NCBI RefSeq assembly: GCF_004345325.1
Contig: NZ_SLVJ01000027.1
Span: 1 to 52,497, forward strand
DNA: 52,497 bases
Reading direction: 5' to 3'
Source of the DNA: Acinetobacter calcoaceticus
Lineage (GTDB): Bacteria > Pseudomonadota > Gammaproteobacteria > Pseudomonadales > Moraxellaceae
Shown: positions 31,584-40,850 of the stretch, in pieces
Layout of the letters: every line of letters begins with the position of its first letter
Position numbering within the stretch: the first letter of the stretch is position 1
Program-made: the position numbers and the translations under genes
Notes under the pieces: model-generated
The model's input: the letters and a program-made list of their open reading frames with translations, nothing else
What the model was told of the DNA's origin: nothing
Database searches by the model: none

Positions 31584-34500
31584 ATGTTGAATCAACTTTT
31601 TGCAAAAATTGAATCCTTAATCTCCAAATCAAATACCAGAACCACGGCGCTACTACAGCCGATCTTGGCACCTTTGGCAGAAATTGATGCTCAACTTCCT
31701 GCAGACTGCATGGCATTTATCTTAAAAGGTGAGCATGCTGAAGTATTGATGAGCCTGCAACATTTGCCGGATGATAAAGCCTGTGCATTGCTGGGTAAAC
31801 CCGGCACTTATCGTTATTTTTGGCCTCAAGCGAATATCAGCAAGGCCCAAGAAAAACTAGCCAAAGCCTCCACCAAGGCCAGAAAAGAACTCTATGAAGC
31901 GCTGTTTGATTTGCTTGAGCCAGAGCAAATCATTCGCTATGGCAAGGTGATTGCTGCGGCAACCCAACAGCGTAATCTGGCACATCTCTACCCTGTACTG
32001 CCGATCTGGTTGCATTATGTGGTGATTGATGCCTTGGTCACCAGCTTCAATGATCTTGGCTTTAGTGAACAAGACCACAGCAAGGCCATGCGTCAACATT
32101 GGAGCATGCAAAAATTACATCAATTACTTGATGCAGATGAAGCCGGTTTAAGCCCATACTTAATTGGCTTCTTATTCGAACGTCAAGATCAACCGAGTTA
32201 TTACTCAGATGAACTGAGCCTACTGTTTAAACTTCCTGATACTCAAAGCTATATTCAACAACACATTCAACAACTGCCTGCTCTGATCACCAGTCTGGGC
32301 ATCGACGCTCAGCTCAGCTTTTTAGACTACCTCCCACAGCACAATGAGCTGCTACAACAATTAGCGCAGTTGGTGGTGCAACTGGCAGTGAGTAAATCGA
32401 AAAAAGTTCGTGAAGCCGCCAATAGCTTATTGGGCAATTTATCCAATGAATTGTGCCAAAGCCACTTCACCCATTATCTTCGTGAAGGGCAAAGCAGTGA
32501 ACGGGGCTATGCAGCAGAATTGATGGCGCGCTATGGTCAGGACAATCTGGCGATCCTCGAACAAGCGCATGCCGATGAAAAATTAAAATCGGTACAGCAC
32601 TTTATTATGAGTGCCATGCAGCGACTACAGTCGATCAATGCCCTACCAGCAACTGTAGATTATGAGCTGCCTGCATTTACCCCAGTCGAAGCAACGCTAA
32701 TTACGGACAGTTTTAGCAGCGTGGTCAAAGAAAACTATGCAGCGATATTGGAAAAAGCCCAGCAATCGGCTCGTGATGAGATTGAGGAAAATAAAACCCG
32801 TGACTATAAATATCACTGGGCCAATCAAAACCTCAAAAAATTAGAAAAAGTGAAAGTCGATGCACTTGAGCGTGTGGTGCCCTACCTCAATGGTGAAACC
32901 GGCTTAAAAGCCTTTGATAGCGCTCAGCAAATCATTAGCTATAAGAATCAACTGAAAAATCTACCTGAATATTCGATCCTGCATGCAATACGCTTACTAG
33001 GCCTAGGTGGCCGCAATCATATGTATTGGCCATCGCTGTTCGAACAACTTAAACCTGAGCAATACAGCCAACTTGAAGCGCGCCACTATGTCGATCTATT
33101 AACGCGTAGCCACTATCCAGAACCTAAACGTGCTGTTGCCAAAGCCTTGTTAATGGATGCATGGAACAGTCTGGCGGACTATATCGACAGCGGTGATAAA
33201 ATCTGGCCCTTCTTTGCAGAAAACATCGACTATTTGTCTGAAGCTTTGGGACTCTCACCGTCCTTAGAGAAAAATCAATATCAGCATTTTGAACCGAGTC
33301 GCGCCATTCAAGTGCTGCGCTATTTCCCAAGTTTGCCGCAACAGTTTGTACCCCGCTTACTTGAATATGCTTTAGGTGAAAACAAACGCTTGCGCTATGA
33401 TGCCCAACAAGCCTTACACACACTACCTGATATTCAACAACGCGCCATCGAAGCCTTGGGCTCAGGTAAGCAAGAAATTCGGATTACTGCGATCGAATGG
33501 TTGGCACGTCTACAACATCCAGATGCGGTACCGGCCTTGAATGCCTTGCTAAAAACTGAGAAAAAAGAAATTGTGCGCGCTGCACTGCTCACCGCCTTAG
33601 AACAATTGGGTCAAGACATCAGTCCTTATTTGTCTGCTGCGGTCTTGCTCAAAGAGGCTGAAAAAGGGCTCAAAACCAAACTCTCGGCCAGTTTGACCTG
33701 GTTTGATTTTAGCAATCTGCCAGCATTGACCTGGCAGAGCGGCAAAGCGGTTGATGCAATGATCATCCAATGGTGGGTAGTATTGGCTGAAAAACTCAAA
33801 GAGCCTAAAGCCAACCAACTGTTACAACGCTATGTCGGCCTATTGGATGAAAAAAGCCAGCAACAATTGGCACTGCATGTCTTGCAGGCCTTTATCCACC
33901 AAGATACCCGTGGCCCAACCTTAGATGAAGCCACTGAAATGGCGGTCAAACATGCCCCGGGTCGCCTGCAAAACTATCAAGATTGGTATAAACGTTATCC
34001 TGAGTATTATGCCAAATATGCCAATGCCACCCTTGATCAAATCGTTGATGAAATCAAACGTGAACATATGGCGACTTATCTGGGTTCAGCGATTAAGTCC
34101 AAAGGCGTCTTGGCACTGACCCATACTGCCCAAGGCAGCCATGCAGTCAAACAACTGCAAGACTATATGAAGCAGCATTATCAACGCCGCTCGCAAATCG
34201 AAGCCATGATCAATGCCTTGTCGCTTAGCAATGATCCATTGATTATCCAATTGTTACTCGGCTTATCTCGCCGTTATCGGACGACTTCGGTACAGAACCT
34301 GGCCAATGCACTGGTCAGTGAAATTGCTGAACGGAATCATTGGAGCAATGATGAATTGGCCGACCGTACCATTCCCACTGCGGGCCTCGATGAAAAAGGC
34401 ATCCTGCATCTGGACTTTGGTTCACGTCAATTCACCGCCTATGTTGATGACAAAGATAAATTGGTACTGAAAAATGAAGATGGCAAAGTCATCAAAGCGC

Positions 34501-35327
34501 TGCCTGCCGCGCGGCAAAATGATGATGAAAGCCTGATCAAAGAAGCCAAGGCTTTATTCAGCAACAGTAAGAAAGAGTTAAAACAAGTCATTGACCTACA
34601 GAGCTTACGTCTTTATGAGGCGATGTGTGGTCAACGACAATGGCCGGTTGCAGAATGGCAAGCGTACATTTATGCCCACCCGATCATGCGCCGTCTGATC
34701 CAAGGTCTGGTGTGGTTAGAAACCAGCGCCGATGGTCAACAGCAACATTTCCGTCCGAGTGATGATGGCAGCTTGCTCAATCTGGATGATGATGAAATTG
34801 AACTCAGCGCTGACAGCAAGATCCAAGTTTCACATGCGGTCTTTGTCAGCGAAGATGAAGCGGCACAATGGATCGCACATTTTAAAGATTACAAAGTGAA
34901 GTTCTTGTTTGCACAGATGTCGAATCGCCTACCAGATTTGACCGATGCCAAAGCCACTGTGATTGAAGACCGTAAAGGCTGGCTCACCGATACCTATACC
35001 CTACGTGGTGTGATCACTAAGTTGGGCTATCAACGCGCCGCAATTGAAGATGGTGGATCGTTTGATCGCTATACCAAGTCATTTGGCCAACTGGGCCTGC
35101 ACGTTCAGATCAGCTTTAGTGGCAGTTATGTGCCAGAGGAAAATATTCCTGCGGTGCTTTACGATTTAAGTTTTGACCGCCAAGGACGCAATTCATGGAA
35201 TCAGGATTTGTTGAGCCTGCATGAGGTGCCACCGATTTTACTGGCTGAATGCTATGCGGATTATTTAAAAATCGCTGCAGCCTGTTCAGGTTTTGATCCT
35301 GAATGGCAGAAAAAGACACCGTGGTAA
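31584..35327 (+). CDS. DUF4132 domain protein with HEAT-like repeats (YehI/MolR-like)
   Basis: A 1247-residue protein. The N-terminal two thirds is alpha-helical, with HEAT-like repeats clearest around residues 570-680 (RYDAQQAL, RITAIEWLARL, VRAALLTALEQLG). The C-terminal 320 residues match DUF4132: DLQSLRLYEAMCGQRQW, then HPIMRRLIQGLVWLE and, near the end, WNQDLLSLHEVPPILLAECY. E. coli YehI/MolR belong to this family; an early link to molybdate regulation is not firmly established. The start is ATG 31584 with AAGGA six bases upstream; an earlier reading from 31512 has none. In E. coli its homologue neighbours the yehL-Q genes, so it belongs to the same set despite the 200-bp gap. Confidence 0.9.
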   Translation: MLNQLFAKIESLISKSNTRTTALLQPILAPLAEIDAQLPADCMAFILKGEHAEVLMSLQHLPDDKACALLGKPGTYRYFWPQANISKAQEKLAKASTKARKELYEALFDLLEPEQIIRYGKVIAAATQQRNLAHLYPVLPIWLHYVVIDALVTSFNDLGFSEQDHSKAMRQHWSMQKLHQLLDADEAGLSPYLIGFLFERQDQPSYYSDELSLLFKLPDTQSYIQQHIQQLPALITSLGIDAQLSFLDYLPQHNELLQQLAQLVVQLAVSKSKKVREAANSLLGNLSNELCQSHFTHYLREGQSSERGYAAELMARYGQDNLAILEQAHADEKLKSVQHFIMSAMQRLQSINALPATVDYELPAFTPVEATLITDSFSSVVKENYAAILEKAQQSARDEIEENKTRDYKYHWANQNLKKLEKVKVDALERVVPYLNGETGLKAFDSAQQIISYKNQLKNLPEYSILHAIRLLGLGGRNHMYWPSLFEQLKPEQYSQLEARHYVDLLTRSHYPEPKRAVAKALLMDAWNSLADYIDSGDKIWPFFAENIDYLSEALGLSPSLEKNQYQHFEPSRAIQVLRYFPSLPQQFVPRLLEYALGENKRLRYDAQQALHTLPDIQQRAIEALGSGKQEIRITAIEWLARLQHPDAVPALNALLKTEKKEIVRAALLTALEQLGQDISPYLSAAVLLKEAEKGLKTKLSASLTWFDFSNLPALTWQSGKAVDAMIIQWWVVLAEKLKEPKANQLLQRYVGLLDEKSQQQLALHVLQAFIHQDTRGPTLDEATEMAVKHAPGRLQNYQDWYKRYPEYYAKYANATLDQIVDEIKREHMATYLGSAIKSKGVLALTHTAQGSHAVKQLQDYMKQHYQRRSQIEAMINALSLSNDPLIIQLLLGLSRRYRTTSVQNLANALVSEIAERNHWSNDELADRTIPTAGLDEKGILHLDFGSRQFTAYVDDKDKLVLKNEDGKVIKALPAARQNDDESLIKEAKALFSNSKKELKQVIDLQSLRLYEAMCGQRQWPVAEWQAYIYAHPIMRRLIQGLVWLETSADGQQQHFRPSDDGSLLNLDDDEIELSADSKIQVSHAVFVSEDEAAQWIAHFKDYKVKFLFAQMSNRLPDLTDAKATVIEDRKGWLTDTYTLRGVITKLGYQRAAIEDGGSFDRYTKSFGQLGLHVQISFSGSYVPEENIPAVLYDLSFDRQGRNSWNQDLLSLHEVPPILLAECYADYLKIAAACSGFDPEWQKKTPW

Positions 35328-35369
35328 ACTGATACCCCGAACATCAATCAGATACAACCTTGCCACAGC

Positions 35370-35405
35370 AGTCCACAATCGTTCGCGATTGTGGACTTTT
35401 TTTTC
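35370..35405 (+). terminator. Strong terminator after the DUF4132 gene
   Basis: Twelve-base-pair perfect stem AGTCCACAATCG / CGATTGTGGACT (35370-35381, 35386-35397) with a TTCG tetraloop and a run of T. Confidence 0.95.
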
Positions 35406-35539
35406 GATATCATCACCTTGGGGCATCATGCTCTGAGCATTTGATAATTGAGCAGTTGCTGAATCACAACTTGAATTTTCAGGCTAAATCCTTGACCATG
35501 GCGTGGTTGCAGACGAAACACAATCTATATCTTTCGCCA

Positions 35540-35569
35540 TTGCAGCGCAAAACGAAAAAAGTTTAAATA
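35540..35569 (+). promoter_or_regulatory. Possible fabB promoter
   Basis: TTGCAG (35540-35545), 18 bp spacer, TAAATA (35564-35569), about 40 bp before the fabB ATG. Moderate match only. Confidence 0.35.
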
Positions 35570-35606
35570 ACTTCCATTCTCTCTATATCGAATTAAAGGA
35601 CTGAGC

Positions 35607-36842
35607 ATGAATCGTCGTGTTGTAATTACAGGTATGGGTATCAACTCGTGTATAGGTAACTCTCTTGAAGATGTGACCCACGCACTCCAAAATGGGATTT
35701 CTGGAACGCGCCACAACCCGACATATGCTGAGCTCAATTTTAAAAGCCATGTCAGCGCAGCAGCAGTACAAGATTTTGATCACATTGATCGTAAACTCAA
35801 ACGCTTTATGGGCGTTTGTGCCATGTACGCCTACAACGCAGCAGTGGATGCGATTGAGCATGCAGGTTTAACCCAAGAACAATTGGGCAACAACCCACGT
35901 TACGGCATCGCCGGCGGTTCGGGTGGTAACTCTACTGCTTCAGTAGCCGAAATGATCAAACTACTCGAAGAAAAAGGCGCACGTAAAATTGGCCCATTCT
36001 TCGTACCACGCAACATGTCCAATACCATTACCGCAAACTTGGGTGTGGCGTTTAAATTACAAGGCATAGCACACTCCATCACCAGCGCATGTGCAACTTC
36101 TGCCGATGCGATTGGTTATGCCTACAATATGATTCAATTGGGCAAACAAGACCTCATGCTTGCTGGTGGCGGTGAAGAAGATCACTGGTCACAAAGCCTA
36201 TTGTTTGATGCAATGGGTGCCATGAGTTCGAAACACAATGCAACCCCTGAAACCGCATCACGCCCATATTCAGCGGATCGCGATGGTTTTGTTATCGCTG
36301 GCGGTGGCGGTTTTGTGGTACTCGAATCACTTGAACACGCTCAAGCACGTGGTGCCAAGATCTTGGCTGAAGTGGTGGCCTATGCTGCCAATAGTGATGG
36401 TGCAGATATGGTTGCGCCAAGTGGTGAAGGTGCAACACGTTGTATCCTCATGGCACTTGAAGAAGCCAAACAGCACAACGTGGATAAAATCGACTACGTG
36501 AATACCCATGGTACGTCTACCCCAGCGGGCGACATCACTGAACTCAAAGCCATGGAACGTGCCTTTGGTGAAGGTCAAGTCCCAGCATTTAGTTCTACCA
36601 AATCAATGACAGGTCATAGTTTGGGTGCTGCTGGTGTGCAAGAGACCATTTATTCGGTATTGATGATGCAAAATGACTTCATCGCACCTAACATCAACGT
36701 CACAGAATTGGACGAAGGTGCTAAAGGCTATGATCTAGTACTTGAAAAACGTGATACAAAACTGAATACTGTGATGAGTAACAGTTTCGGTTTTGGCGGC
36801 GTAAATGCTTGCCTGATTTTCAAGAAATGGGCTGATGCCTAA
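35607..36842 (+). CDS. fabB: Beta-ketoacyl-ACP synthase I
   Basis: Condensing enzyme of fatty acid elongation that, with FabA, supports unsaturated fatty acid synthesis. The 411-residue protein has the Cys-His-His triad C162 (TSACATSAD), H301 (NTHGTSTPAGD) and H337 (MTGHSLGAAG), with K332 nearby. The block SRPYSADRDGFVIAGGGG and the end NSFGFGGVNACLIFKK point to FabB rather than FabF. AAAGGA lies before the ATG. It is co-directional with hemJ, 12 bases downstream. fabA is not in the window. Confidence 0.95.
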   Translation: MNRRVVITGMGINSCIGNSLEDVTHALQNGISGTRHNPTYAELNFKSHVSAAAVQDFDHIDRKLKRFMGVCAMYAYNAAVDAIEHAGLTQEQLGNNPRYGIAGGSGGNSTASVAEMIKLLEEKGARKIGPFFVPRNMSNTITANLGVAFKLQGIAHSITSACATSADAIGYAYNMIQLGKQDLMLAGGGEEDHWSQSLLFDAMGAMSSKHNATPETASRPYSADRDGFVIAGGGGFVVLESLEHAQARGAKILAEVVAYAANSDGADMVAPSGEGATRCILMALEEAKQHNVDKIDYVNTHGTSTPAGDITELKAMERAFGEGQVPAFSSTKSMTGHSLGAAGVQETIYSVLMMQNDFIAPNINVTELDEGAKGYDLVLEKRDTKLNTVMSNSFGFGGVNACLIFKKWADA

Positions 36843-36854
36843 ATAGGATCATTC

Positions 36855-37307
36855 ATGGATGCACCATCTGATGCTTTTTTGTGGGTAAAAGCATTACATA
36901 TTATTGCTGTGGTTTGTTGGTTTGCCGCATTGTTTTATCTACCGCGTTTGTTTGTTTATCACGCCATGAGCGATGACAGCGTAAGTCACCAGCGTTTTGA
37001 GGTGATGGAGCGTAAACTGTACCGCGGTATTATGTGGCCTGCGATGATTGCAACTTTAATCACCGCACACTTTCTGGTCGACTGGGGTGATGCCACGCAG
37101 CATTATCACGAGGCACTCTGGTTTTACTTAAAGTTGGCATTGGTGGGTGCATTGGTGATTTATCATTTTGTCTGCGGCTATTACCGTAAAAAACTGATCG
37201 GTCATGCACATTTAAAAACCCATAAGTTCTGGCGCTTTTTCAACGAGTTGCCAACGCTAATTTTGGTCGCAGTCATCATCTTAGTCGTGGTCAAACCCAC
37301 CTTCTAG
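36855..37307 (+). CDS. hemJ: Protoporphyrinogen IX oxidase HemJ
   Basis: Membrane enzyme of haem synthesis that oxidises protoporphyrinogen IX to protoporphyrin IX; HemJ replaces HemG/HemY in Acinetobacter, cyanobacteria and many proteobacteria. The 150-residue protein has four hydrophobic segments and the family's start pattern WVKALHIIAVVCWFAALFYLPRL without the break; H15 and H36 are the visible conserved histidines. AGGATC precedes the ATG, 12 bases after fabB, so the two are probably co-transcribed. REP-like hairpins lie immediately after the stop. Confidence 0.92.
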   Translation: MDAPSDAFLWVKALHIIAVVCWFAALFYLPRLFVYHAMSDDSVSHQRFEVMERKLYRGIMWPAMIATLITAHFLVDWGDATQHYHEALWFYLKLALVGALVIYHFVCGYYRKKLIGHAHLKTHKFWRFFNELPTLILVAVIILVVVKPTF

Positions 37308-37312
37308 TACTT

Positions 37313-37378
37313 CCTTCTCCCCTTGGGAGAAGGTTGCTTTACTCCCCCTCATCCTAGCCTTCTCCCTCTGGGAGAAGG
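37313..37378. repeat. Pair of REP-like hairpins
   Basis: Two hairpins with identical arms CCTTCTCCC / GGGAGAAGG, at 37313-37333 and 37358-37378, separated by 24 bp. They fill the gap between the convergent hemJ and DUF4056 genes and may also act as terminators. A third copy lies at 42006-42026. Confidence 0.8.
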
Positions 37379-37380
37379 CA

Positions 37381-38517
37381 TTATAATGAGGCCTCTCGCT
37401 CTGCTTGTTCGAGCAGCATCGGAAAATCTGCGGTGGTGATCGGTCGGTCTTTGATGGGGAGTTTGGCCATTTTTTTGGTCGGCCAATACTGCATTGATGC
37501 CAAGGTTTTGAGATCATAACCAGCATAGACCTCAGGCAATGCCAAACGATGTGCTACAGCCGTTTCCTGTTCAGGAAGTAGCGGCATGCGGTTACTTGCC
37601 ACCACATAATGTCGTTTCAACACTAAAAACTTTTCTGGCACCCGTTGCGATTTATCCCACCAAGTGCCATTGATGTCATCAAAAACCTGTCGCGTTTTCT
37701 CAGCCGACTGCACATCAAGTTGCTCTAAAGCCGATGGCAAGATGCCCTGCATCGCCCGATTAAAATCTTTTACAGAATCCGCTTGCCCCTGCATCAACAC
37801 CGTGACGGCGAGTCGCGCCCCCAACAAATTTGAATACAGATCTTCTGGGCTAAAGGCCGAGATTTGCTCAGAAAAACCCGGTACAGAACGATAACCATAC
37901 CATTGAGCAATTTCATGCCACACCGCCAATTGATAGCCCAGATGAGCCGCCAAATAAACGCTCATGCTATAGCGTTCTGCCTCAGTCTGTGGCGGGCTAA
38001 AAGCATGAAACTGAATCCGCCGCTCAGCCAATTCATTGCTGAGTTTTAAGGTCCATGCCTCGCCTAAGCGGGGATATATTTGCGCAAATAAATAATAACT
38101 ATAGTCGGCGGTATCGCGGACATGGGCAACATCGATAAAACCGCCTTTACGGGTATAGACCATCCCCAATTGTTCAGAACTCAGACTGAGTACCGAACTG
38201 ACCCCACGCCAAAAACTGTCATTGTAACGATGACGTCCCAAGTGTTCGAGATCGAGTACATTATTGACCTTATAAAAAGGCACAGGCACTTTTGCCAATT
38301 TGGCTTTAAGATCATAGCCAAAGGCACAACATGGTCTTAAACCATCGGGCATCGGCGGTTGATTGATCGCACTCGGCGGTTGCAGATGTGGCTTGGCCTG
38401 TTCTTGGGTATCGCTGCTGATATTGGCTTTAATTGTGGGCACCGTTGGAACGTGTTGACACGCAACCAACAGCACCACACTACATAATCCGAATATTGCT
38501 GCCCCACCAAAACGCAT
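37381..38517 (-). CDS. DUF4056 lipoprotein
   Basis: A 378-residue lipoprotein: signal sequence MRFGGAAIFGLCSVVLLVAC with lipobox LVAC and acylated C20. The mature part resembles DUF4056, with RPCCAFGYDLKAKL, RYNDSFWRGV and AVWHEIAQWYGYRS. The last looks protease-like but lacks the second histidine of HExxH. Function unknown. The ATG overlaps the stop of the D15 gene (TAATG), tying its translation to that outer-membrane protein. No lysine-rich or repeat features. Family assignment is by remembered pattern, so moderately sure. Confidence 0.78.
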   Translation of the reverse strand: MRFGGAAIFGLCSVVLLVACQHVPTVPTIKANISSDTQEQAKPHLQPPSAINQPPMPDGLRPCCAFGYDLKAKLAKVPVPFYKVNNVLDLEHLGRHRYNDSFWRGVSSVLSLSSEQLGMVYTRKGGFIDVAHVRDTADYSYYLFAQIYPRLGEAWTLKLSNELAERRIQFHAFSPPQTEAERYSMSVYLAAHLGYQLAVWHEIAQWYGYRSVPGFSEQISAFSPEDLYSNLLGARLAVTVLMQGQADSVKDFNRAMQGILPSALEQLDVQSAEKTRQVFDDINGTWWDKSQRVPEKFLVLKRHYVVASNRMPLLPEQETAVAHRLALPEVYAGYDLKTLASMQYWPTKKMAKLPIKDRPITTADFPMLLEQAEREASL

Positions 38518-39662
38518 TAAAAAGCCTCACCCACCTGAAAATAAAAACCGTTACTTTGTTTGCCAATCCCCAGATCCAATCGAATATTCATCTTGGGTTT
38601 AAATTCAAAACGATAGCCAATCCCTGCTGTGGGCAACCAATGCCCTTGTCCGAGTTCACTGGCCTTGTCACTGAGCGTCCCCGCACCCAACCACAGGGCA
38701 ATCCCATGCCGCCAGTCGAGCTTTCGCCGGTACTCCACTTGGGTGGTAAAGACATGCCGGTCTTGAAAACGTCCTTCATAGTAACCGCGCATCTGACTAC
38801 TGCTGCCCAAGTGTGACAACTGATCCCAAGGCACATCACCAAAGCTTAAATGCGCATAGTTATCAAAGGCCAATGTGCTTTTCTCATCCAGTGGATAATA
38901 AAAATTGTATTGCAACTCAGTGGTTTTAAAGCGTTTATCACTGCCTAAAGACGGTGCATAATAGGTATAGGTGGCATTTAATGCTTGGCCGTGTCTCGCA
39001 TTGGGTAAAAAATCTCGACTGTCATAGCTGAGATGGGCACTGATGCCGGAACTGGTCGAGCGTTGCTGCTGCTGATTTTTCTGTAAATAGTCAGCGAAAG
39101 CAGCATTCGGTTCTGCCGCATTTAAGCGATTATAATCCCAGCCTAGGCCCAGATAGCTATGTTGAGAAACCTGCCGTAGCAGCAACGGCGTCAATTGAAA
39201 TTGTTCAGATTGATATTCACCCCAATGCTGTTTAGGTTTGCCTGCGGCATAGCCACTGCCCCAATAATTTGTAGGAACATTATTCAGCGCACCAGTAAGA
39301 TAAACTCGCCAACGATCATCATCCAGATAAGTATAGTTTTTAAGGCTCAGACCAAAAGCCCCAGTTGATGAGCCAAAACCACTCAATGAAAAGGTTGAGG
39401 TTTTTGCATCTACAGATGTCGAGTCGGCTTGATAGAGCCCCACCAGTGCGACCCCGACTCCCAGTTCCAACTCCGGGGTATAAAATGGCCCGGGCAACAC
39501 GCCCCAATCGATGCGTTTAGATGAATCAAAGGCATTGTCACCGCCCAAATGGCTCAGCATGCCATCGATTTTTTCACGATCGGGCAGCAATGCGGCTTGG
39601 GCAGTGAACGTCAGCAAAAGACTGCTAGTGAGCAGCCCTTTGATCATCATACTACGGCACAT
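38517..39662 (-). CDS. BamA/TamA (Omp85/D15) family outer-membrane protein without POTRA domains
   Basis: A 381-residue protein with a signal peptide (about 24 residues, ending TAQA), then a beta-rich sequence. It has SAHLSYDSRDFLPNARHGQ, the QMRGYYEGRFQDRH motif matching the conserved (V/M)RGY of lid loop 6 in Omp85 proteins, and a terminal phenylalanine. There is no room for POTRA domains, so it is a barrel-only member, as in several lipoprotein-linked D15 proteins. The start at 39662 overlaps the upstream stop as TAATG; an internal ATG at codon 5 or 6 is possible. Confidence 0.85.
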   Translation of the reverse strand: MCRSMMIKGLLTSSLLLTFTAQAALLPDREKIDGMLSHLGGDNAFDSSKRIDWGVLPGPFYTPELELGVGVALVGLYQADSTSVDAKTSTFSLSGFGSSTGAFGLSLKNYTYLDDDRWRVYLTGALNNVPTNYWGSGYAAGKPKQHWGEYQSEQFQLTPLLLRQVSQHSYLGLGWDYNRLNAAEPNAAFADYLQKNQQQQRSTSSGISAHLSYDSRDFLPNARHGQALNATYTYYAPSLGSDKRFKTTELQYNFYYPLDEKSTLAFDNYAHLSFGDVPWDQLSHLGSSSQMRGYYEGRFQDRHVFTTQVEYRRKLDWRHGIALWLGAGTLSDKASELGQGHWLPTAGIGYRFEFKPKMNIRLDLGIGKQSNGFYFQVGEAF

Positions 39663-40663
39663 TAAAAGCGGAACTCACCAGAGATGAGATAACTCTTACG
39701 GTTGTTAAAGCCCACTTCAGTGGTCAAATTAAAATTCGGTGTCACTTCGTAACGCGCCCCAACGAGAGGATTCCACTTATGTGCCAGATGTTGATTGACA
39801 TCAAATTTCATACCTGGATCATCCAGTGCTGACAGCAGCATTTTTAACATCGGCGGTAAATTCAGATCGTTGACATTACCGCGAAAATGCTGGGTCACAT
39901 CTTGATACATCGCCCCGGTCCACAGTTGCAATTTACTGTTGCCCTGCCCTTCAATCAGTTCAGGTAGTTCAAGGTTATAACCAATACGTGGCGTAATCAT
40001 CAGTGCTTTAATACTACCGTCAAGGACGTCTAGATCAGATCGGGTATAGTTAATATCTAAAGTGCCGAAGGCTTTTTTATACCCAGCGGCAAAATTCACC
40101 CCTGCACCAAAAGACTGTCCTTCAAACTCCAACTCAAAAGGCATACCTTGAATCGGCAATGGCATTCCAATGAAATCAACCCCTTCAAGGATCGTGGTCG
40201 AACTGCCTTTGGTCTTACCATAAAGTCCATAGACATTCATAAACGGAAACACCCATGCATCCAGTTTCAGCATGTGCGATTCACTTTCTTGATTGGTATG
40301 TCCGGGTGTTACAACGAGTGCTTTAGCCGTGTCTGGATTTTTTGGCATGATAAAACCAATCCCATCCACCACGATATCTTGCTTCAGATTCATGTAGTTA
40401 TAGCTAATACCAAATGTTTTCGGCAGATCATAGCCTTTGGCGCGCGCTTCGTTGCCCCAGATCGGCAGAAACCGCGCTTGCACTTGTTCAATCGCGGGAT
40501 CAACTTCAACCACACCGCTCATCGTGCTTGCAGTTGTATTGACTGCATTGGTGGGTTGGCCATCACTGAGTGATGATGTTAGATCCTCATTATTGGCAAA
40601 AGCATGACTGTTAAAAAAAATAAAACCAGTCACGATAACAGTGTTAAAAACCTGACGAAGCAT
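39662..40663 (-). CDS. Predicted outer-membrane protein, paralogue A
   Basis: A 333-residue secreted protein: signal peptide MLRQVFNTVIVTGFIFFNSH ending AFA, a short polar spacer, then a beta-rich region with conserved FLPIWGNEARAKGYDLP, YNYMNLKQDIVVDGIGFIMP and the C-terminal KSYLISGEFRF. The closing aromatic suits a beta-barrel substrate of BAM. I do not recognise a named family. Clearly homologous over its length to the next gene, with identical blocks. The start at 40663 is set by the promoter: the predicted start site near 40692 excludes the upstream TTG at 40699. Stop overlaps the D15 start. Confidence 0.8.
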   Translation of the reverse strand: MLRQVFNTVIVTGFIFFNSHAFANNEDLTSSLSDGQPTNAVNTTASTMSGVVEVDPAIEQVQARFLPIWGNEARAKGYDLPKTFGISYNYMNLKQDIVVDGIGFIMPKNPDTAKALVVTPGHTNQESESHMLKLDAWVFPFMNVYGLYGKTKGSSTTILEGVDFIGMPLPIQGMPFELEFEGQSFGAGVNFAAGYKKAFGTLDINYTRSDLDVLDGSIKALMITPRIGYNLELPELIEGQGNSKLQLWTGAMYQDVTQHFRGNVNDLNLPPMLKMLLSALDDPGMKFDVNQHLAHKWNPLVGARYEVTPNFNLTTEVGFNNRKSYLISGEFRF

Positions 40664-40698
40664 AATAAAATCAATAATTAAAATTTCAAAGTGCGGCA

Positions 40699-40727
40699 AT
40701 TTTATCGAGCAAAGTTCACCCTGTCCA
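40699..40727 (-). promoter_or_regulatory. Promoter of paralogue A and the downstream envelope genes
   Basis: Minus strand TGGACA (40727-40722), 17 bp spacer, TAAAAT (40704-40699). Each hexamer is one base from consensus. Confidence 0.7.
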
Positions 40728-40850
40728 TCTATTTGAAAATCGCTTTTGCCGTCTGATTTGCGCTTCTAAGATTGCTGGTTACACTTTTCTTGGATGAGCT
40801 CGCCCTGAACTGAAGATTGATATGCACTGACGACAACTAAAGTCTGATTA

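Noticed and set aside
37381..38517. DUF4056 lipoprotein as a zinc metalloprotease
   Set aside because: HEIAQ lacks the second histidine of HExxH and no other zinc ligands are evident.
40664..40699. Longer start for paralogue A at the TTG at 40699
   Set aside because: It overlaps the -10 hexamer of the promoter, and the shorter form gives a normal signal peptide.
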